Positions 62,885 through 64,000 of a DNA stretch of 64,000 nt are shown here, one piece after another. The notes beneath the pieces are model-generated. The model saw only the letters and a program-made list of their open reading frames with translations. It was not told the DNA's origin and did no database searches. Within the stretch, counting starts at the first letter, position 1, and the number at the start of each line of letters is the position of its first letter. The stretch lies in NCBI RefSeq assembly GCF_008704495.1, contig NZ_CP023699.1, positions 9,114,001 to 9,178,000 of the forward strand. Direction: 5' to 3'. Source of the DNA: Streptomyces kanamyceticus. GTDB taxonomy: Bacteria > Actinomycetota > Actinomycetes > Streptomycetales > Streptomycetaceae. Made by a program: the position numbers and the translations under genes.

Positions 62885-64000
62885 TCATCCTTCGAGCCGC
62901 ACCTTGAACGAGGCGAAGTCCCGCAGGGGCAACGAGCGGCGGCGGACGGGCTCTTCGGCGAACCGCAGGCCGGGGAGCCTGTCCGCGATCGCCATCAGCA
63001 CCGCCGCGATCTCCATCCGCGCCAGGTTCATGCCCAGGCAGTGGTGCACCCCGCCGCCGAAGACGAGCGTGCGGGGCGCCTTGCGCGCCGGGTCGAACCG
63101 GTCCGGGTCCACGTTGGCCGCGGCATCCCGGTTGGCGGCGCCGAGCAGGACCCGCACAGGCGACCCCGCGGGGACCACGTGCTCGCCGAACACGGCTTCC
63201 TCGGCCGCGTACCGGAACCCCGCCGACATGGGCGCGGGCGCGTCCCATCGCAGCACCTCGTCGACGAAGCGCAGCGCCCCCGCGTAGCTCCGCAGGCCCG
63301 GCCGGTGTTCGGGACGGGTGAGAAGCGTGTGGACGGCGATGTCGATCGCCGTCGCCGACGTCTCGAACCCCGCGGTCAGCAACGCCACGAACACGGCCTT
63401 GAGCTCGTCCTCGGTCAGCCGGTCAGCGGCCGCGACGCCACGATCGGACTCCAGCGCCACCAGAGCCGACACCAGGTCGTCAGCAGGCTGTGCCCGCCGC
63501 TGTTCGACGAGTTCCCAGAGCAGGTCGAGCAGGGTGTGCAACGCGTCGTCCGCGTCCTTGAGCGCCGCCGTGTCACTGCTCGGGTCGACCACGTTGATGA
63601 TCCGCGGAATCAGACCGGCGAGCAGCCGGTCGTTCTCCAGGGGCAGCCCGAGCAGCCGCGCCATCACCTGCAGCGGCACGGGAACGGACAGTTCGTCATG
63701 GAAGTCGAGCACCGCGCCGTCGGCGGACCGCGCGGCGACCTTGTCCACGTGGTCGCCCGCGATGGTCAGCACGCCCGCCTTCAGGGACTCCACCCGCCGG
63801 GCGGTGAAGGCACGGCTCACCAGTCGGCGCAGCCGGGTGTGCTGCGGCGGATTGGCGTTCACGATCGAGTTCACCAGCACGCGGAACGCGTCGTACGTGC
63901 TGTGCTCCGGCATGAACGAGGCGAAGGACGCGGGGTCCGGCGCGGGGAACAGCGCGGGGTTCTTCATCACGTACGCGCAGTCCTCGAACCGGGTCAGCAC
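62885..64000 (-). CDS. Cytochrome P450, N-terminus cut by the window edge
   Basis: At least 371 residues of a P450; the start lies beyond base 64000. The motifs are complete: I-helix AGFETSATAID, K-helix DEVLRWDAP (ExxR) and heme loop FGGGVHHCLGMNLAR with the cysteine ligand. Unlike the helper at 43484, it should be an active monooxygenase, soluble, needing ferredoxin and reductase. It could hydroxylate the aglycone or a sugar. The I-helix has Glu-Thr in place of the usual Asp/Glu-Thr pair, which is normal. Confidence 0.9.
   Translation of the reverse strand: MLTRFEDCAYVMKNPALFPAPDPASFASFMPEHSTYDAFRVLVNSIVNANPPQHTRLRRLVSRAFTARRVESLKAGVLTIAGDHVDKVAARSADGAVLDFHDELSVPVPLQVMARLLGLPLENDRLLAGLIPRIINVVDPSSDTAALKDADDALHTLLDLLWELVEQRRAQPADDLVSALVALESDRGVAAADRLTEDELKAVFVALLTAGFETSATAIDIAVHTLLTRPEHRPGLRSYAGALRFVDEVLRWDAPAPMSAGFRYAAEEAVFGEHVVPAGSPVRVLLGAANRDAAANVDPDRFDPARKAPRTLVFGGGVHHCLGMNLARMEIAAVLMAIADRLPGLRFAEEPVRRRSLPLRDFASFKVRLEG

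Overview
The window is high-GC actinobacterial DNA, most likely Streptomyces: strong third-position G/C bias, GTG and TTG starts, start-stop overlaps of ATGA and GTGA type, a SARP regulator with a rare TTA leucine codon, and Tat and Sec signal peptides.

Region 1 (1-16829) looks like ordinary chromosome beside a cluster. It holds the end of a MacB-like efflux operon (adaptor, ATPase, permease), an OsmC-like protein, a large secreted multidomain sugar-binding protein, a SAM methyltransferase of the DUF574 type, a secreted esterase, a sulfotransferase-like protein, a Lys/Ala-repeat coiled-coil protein and two tandem ABC-F ATPases. It also holds an NmrA-like reductase divergent from an RsrR-type [2Fe-2S] Rrf2 regulator, with a nested palindromic operator between them, and a secreted polysaccharide deacetylase closed by a strong hairpin terminator.

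Region 2 (about 16900-64000, cut by the right edge) is an anthracycline (aromatic type II polyketide) glycoside cluster. The minimal PKS (KS-alpha, KS-beta, ACP) is followed by a DpsC-like KSIII with Ser in place of Cys and a DpsD-like acyltransferase. Polyketide shaping enzymes are spread through the cluster: ketoreductase, aromatase/cyclase, SnoaM/DpsY-type cyclase, SnoaL-type fourth-ring cyclase, a candidate aklanonate/nogalonate methyltransferase and an unusual ABM-SDR fusion (anthrone oxygenase plus reductase). Tailoring genes resemble both the nogalamycin type (SnoaL2-like hydroxylase component, SnoK/SnoN-like Fe(II)/2-oxoglutarate oxygenase, two N-methyltransferases) and the rhodomycin type (RdmC-like methylesterase and RdmB/DnrK-like protein in one operon).

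The sugar genes are thymidylyltransferase, 4,6-dehydratase, 2,3-dehydratase, 3-ketoreductase, 3-aminotransferase, 3,5-epimerase, C-3 methyltransferase, 4-ketoreductase, a nitrososynthase-like flavoprotein and an FkbM O-methyltransferase. Together they predict deoxyaminosugars including a branched 3-C-methyl-3-nitro sugar (evernitrose/decilonitrose type). Six glycosyltransferases and a heme-ligand-lacking P450 helper imply a heavily glycosylated product. My best reading is a nogalamycin/arugomycin-like nitrosugar anthracycline; that is inference, not proof. Export and control are by an ABC exporter with a divergent TetR regulator and by a SARP. A secreted AknOx-like flavoprotein and a secreted tripeptidyl-aminopeptidase-type hydrolase suggest steps outside the cell.
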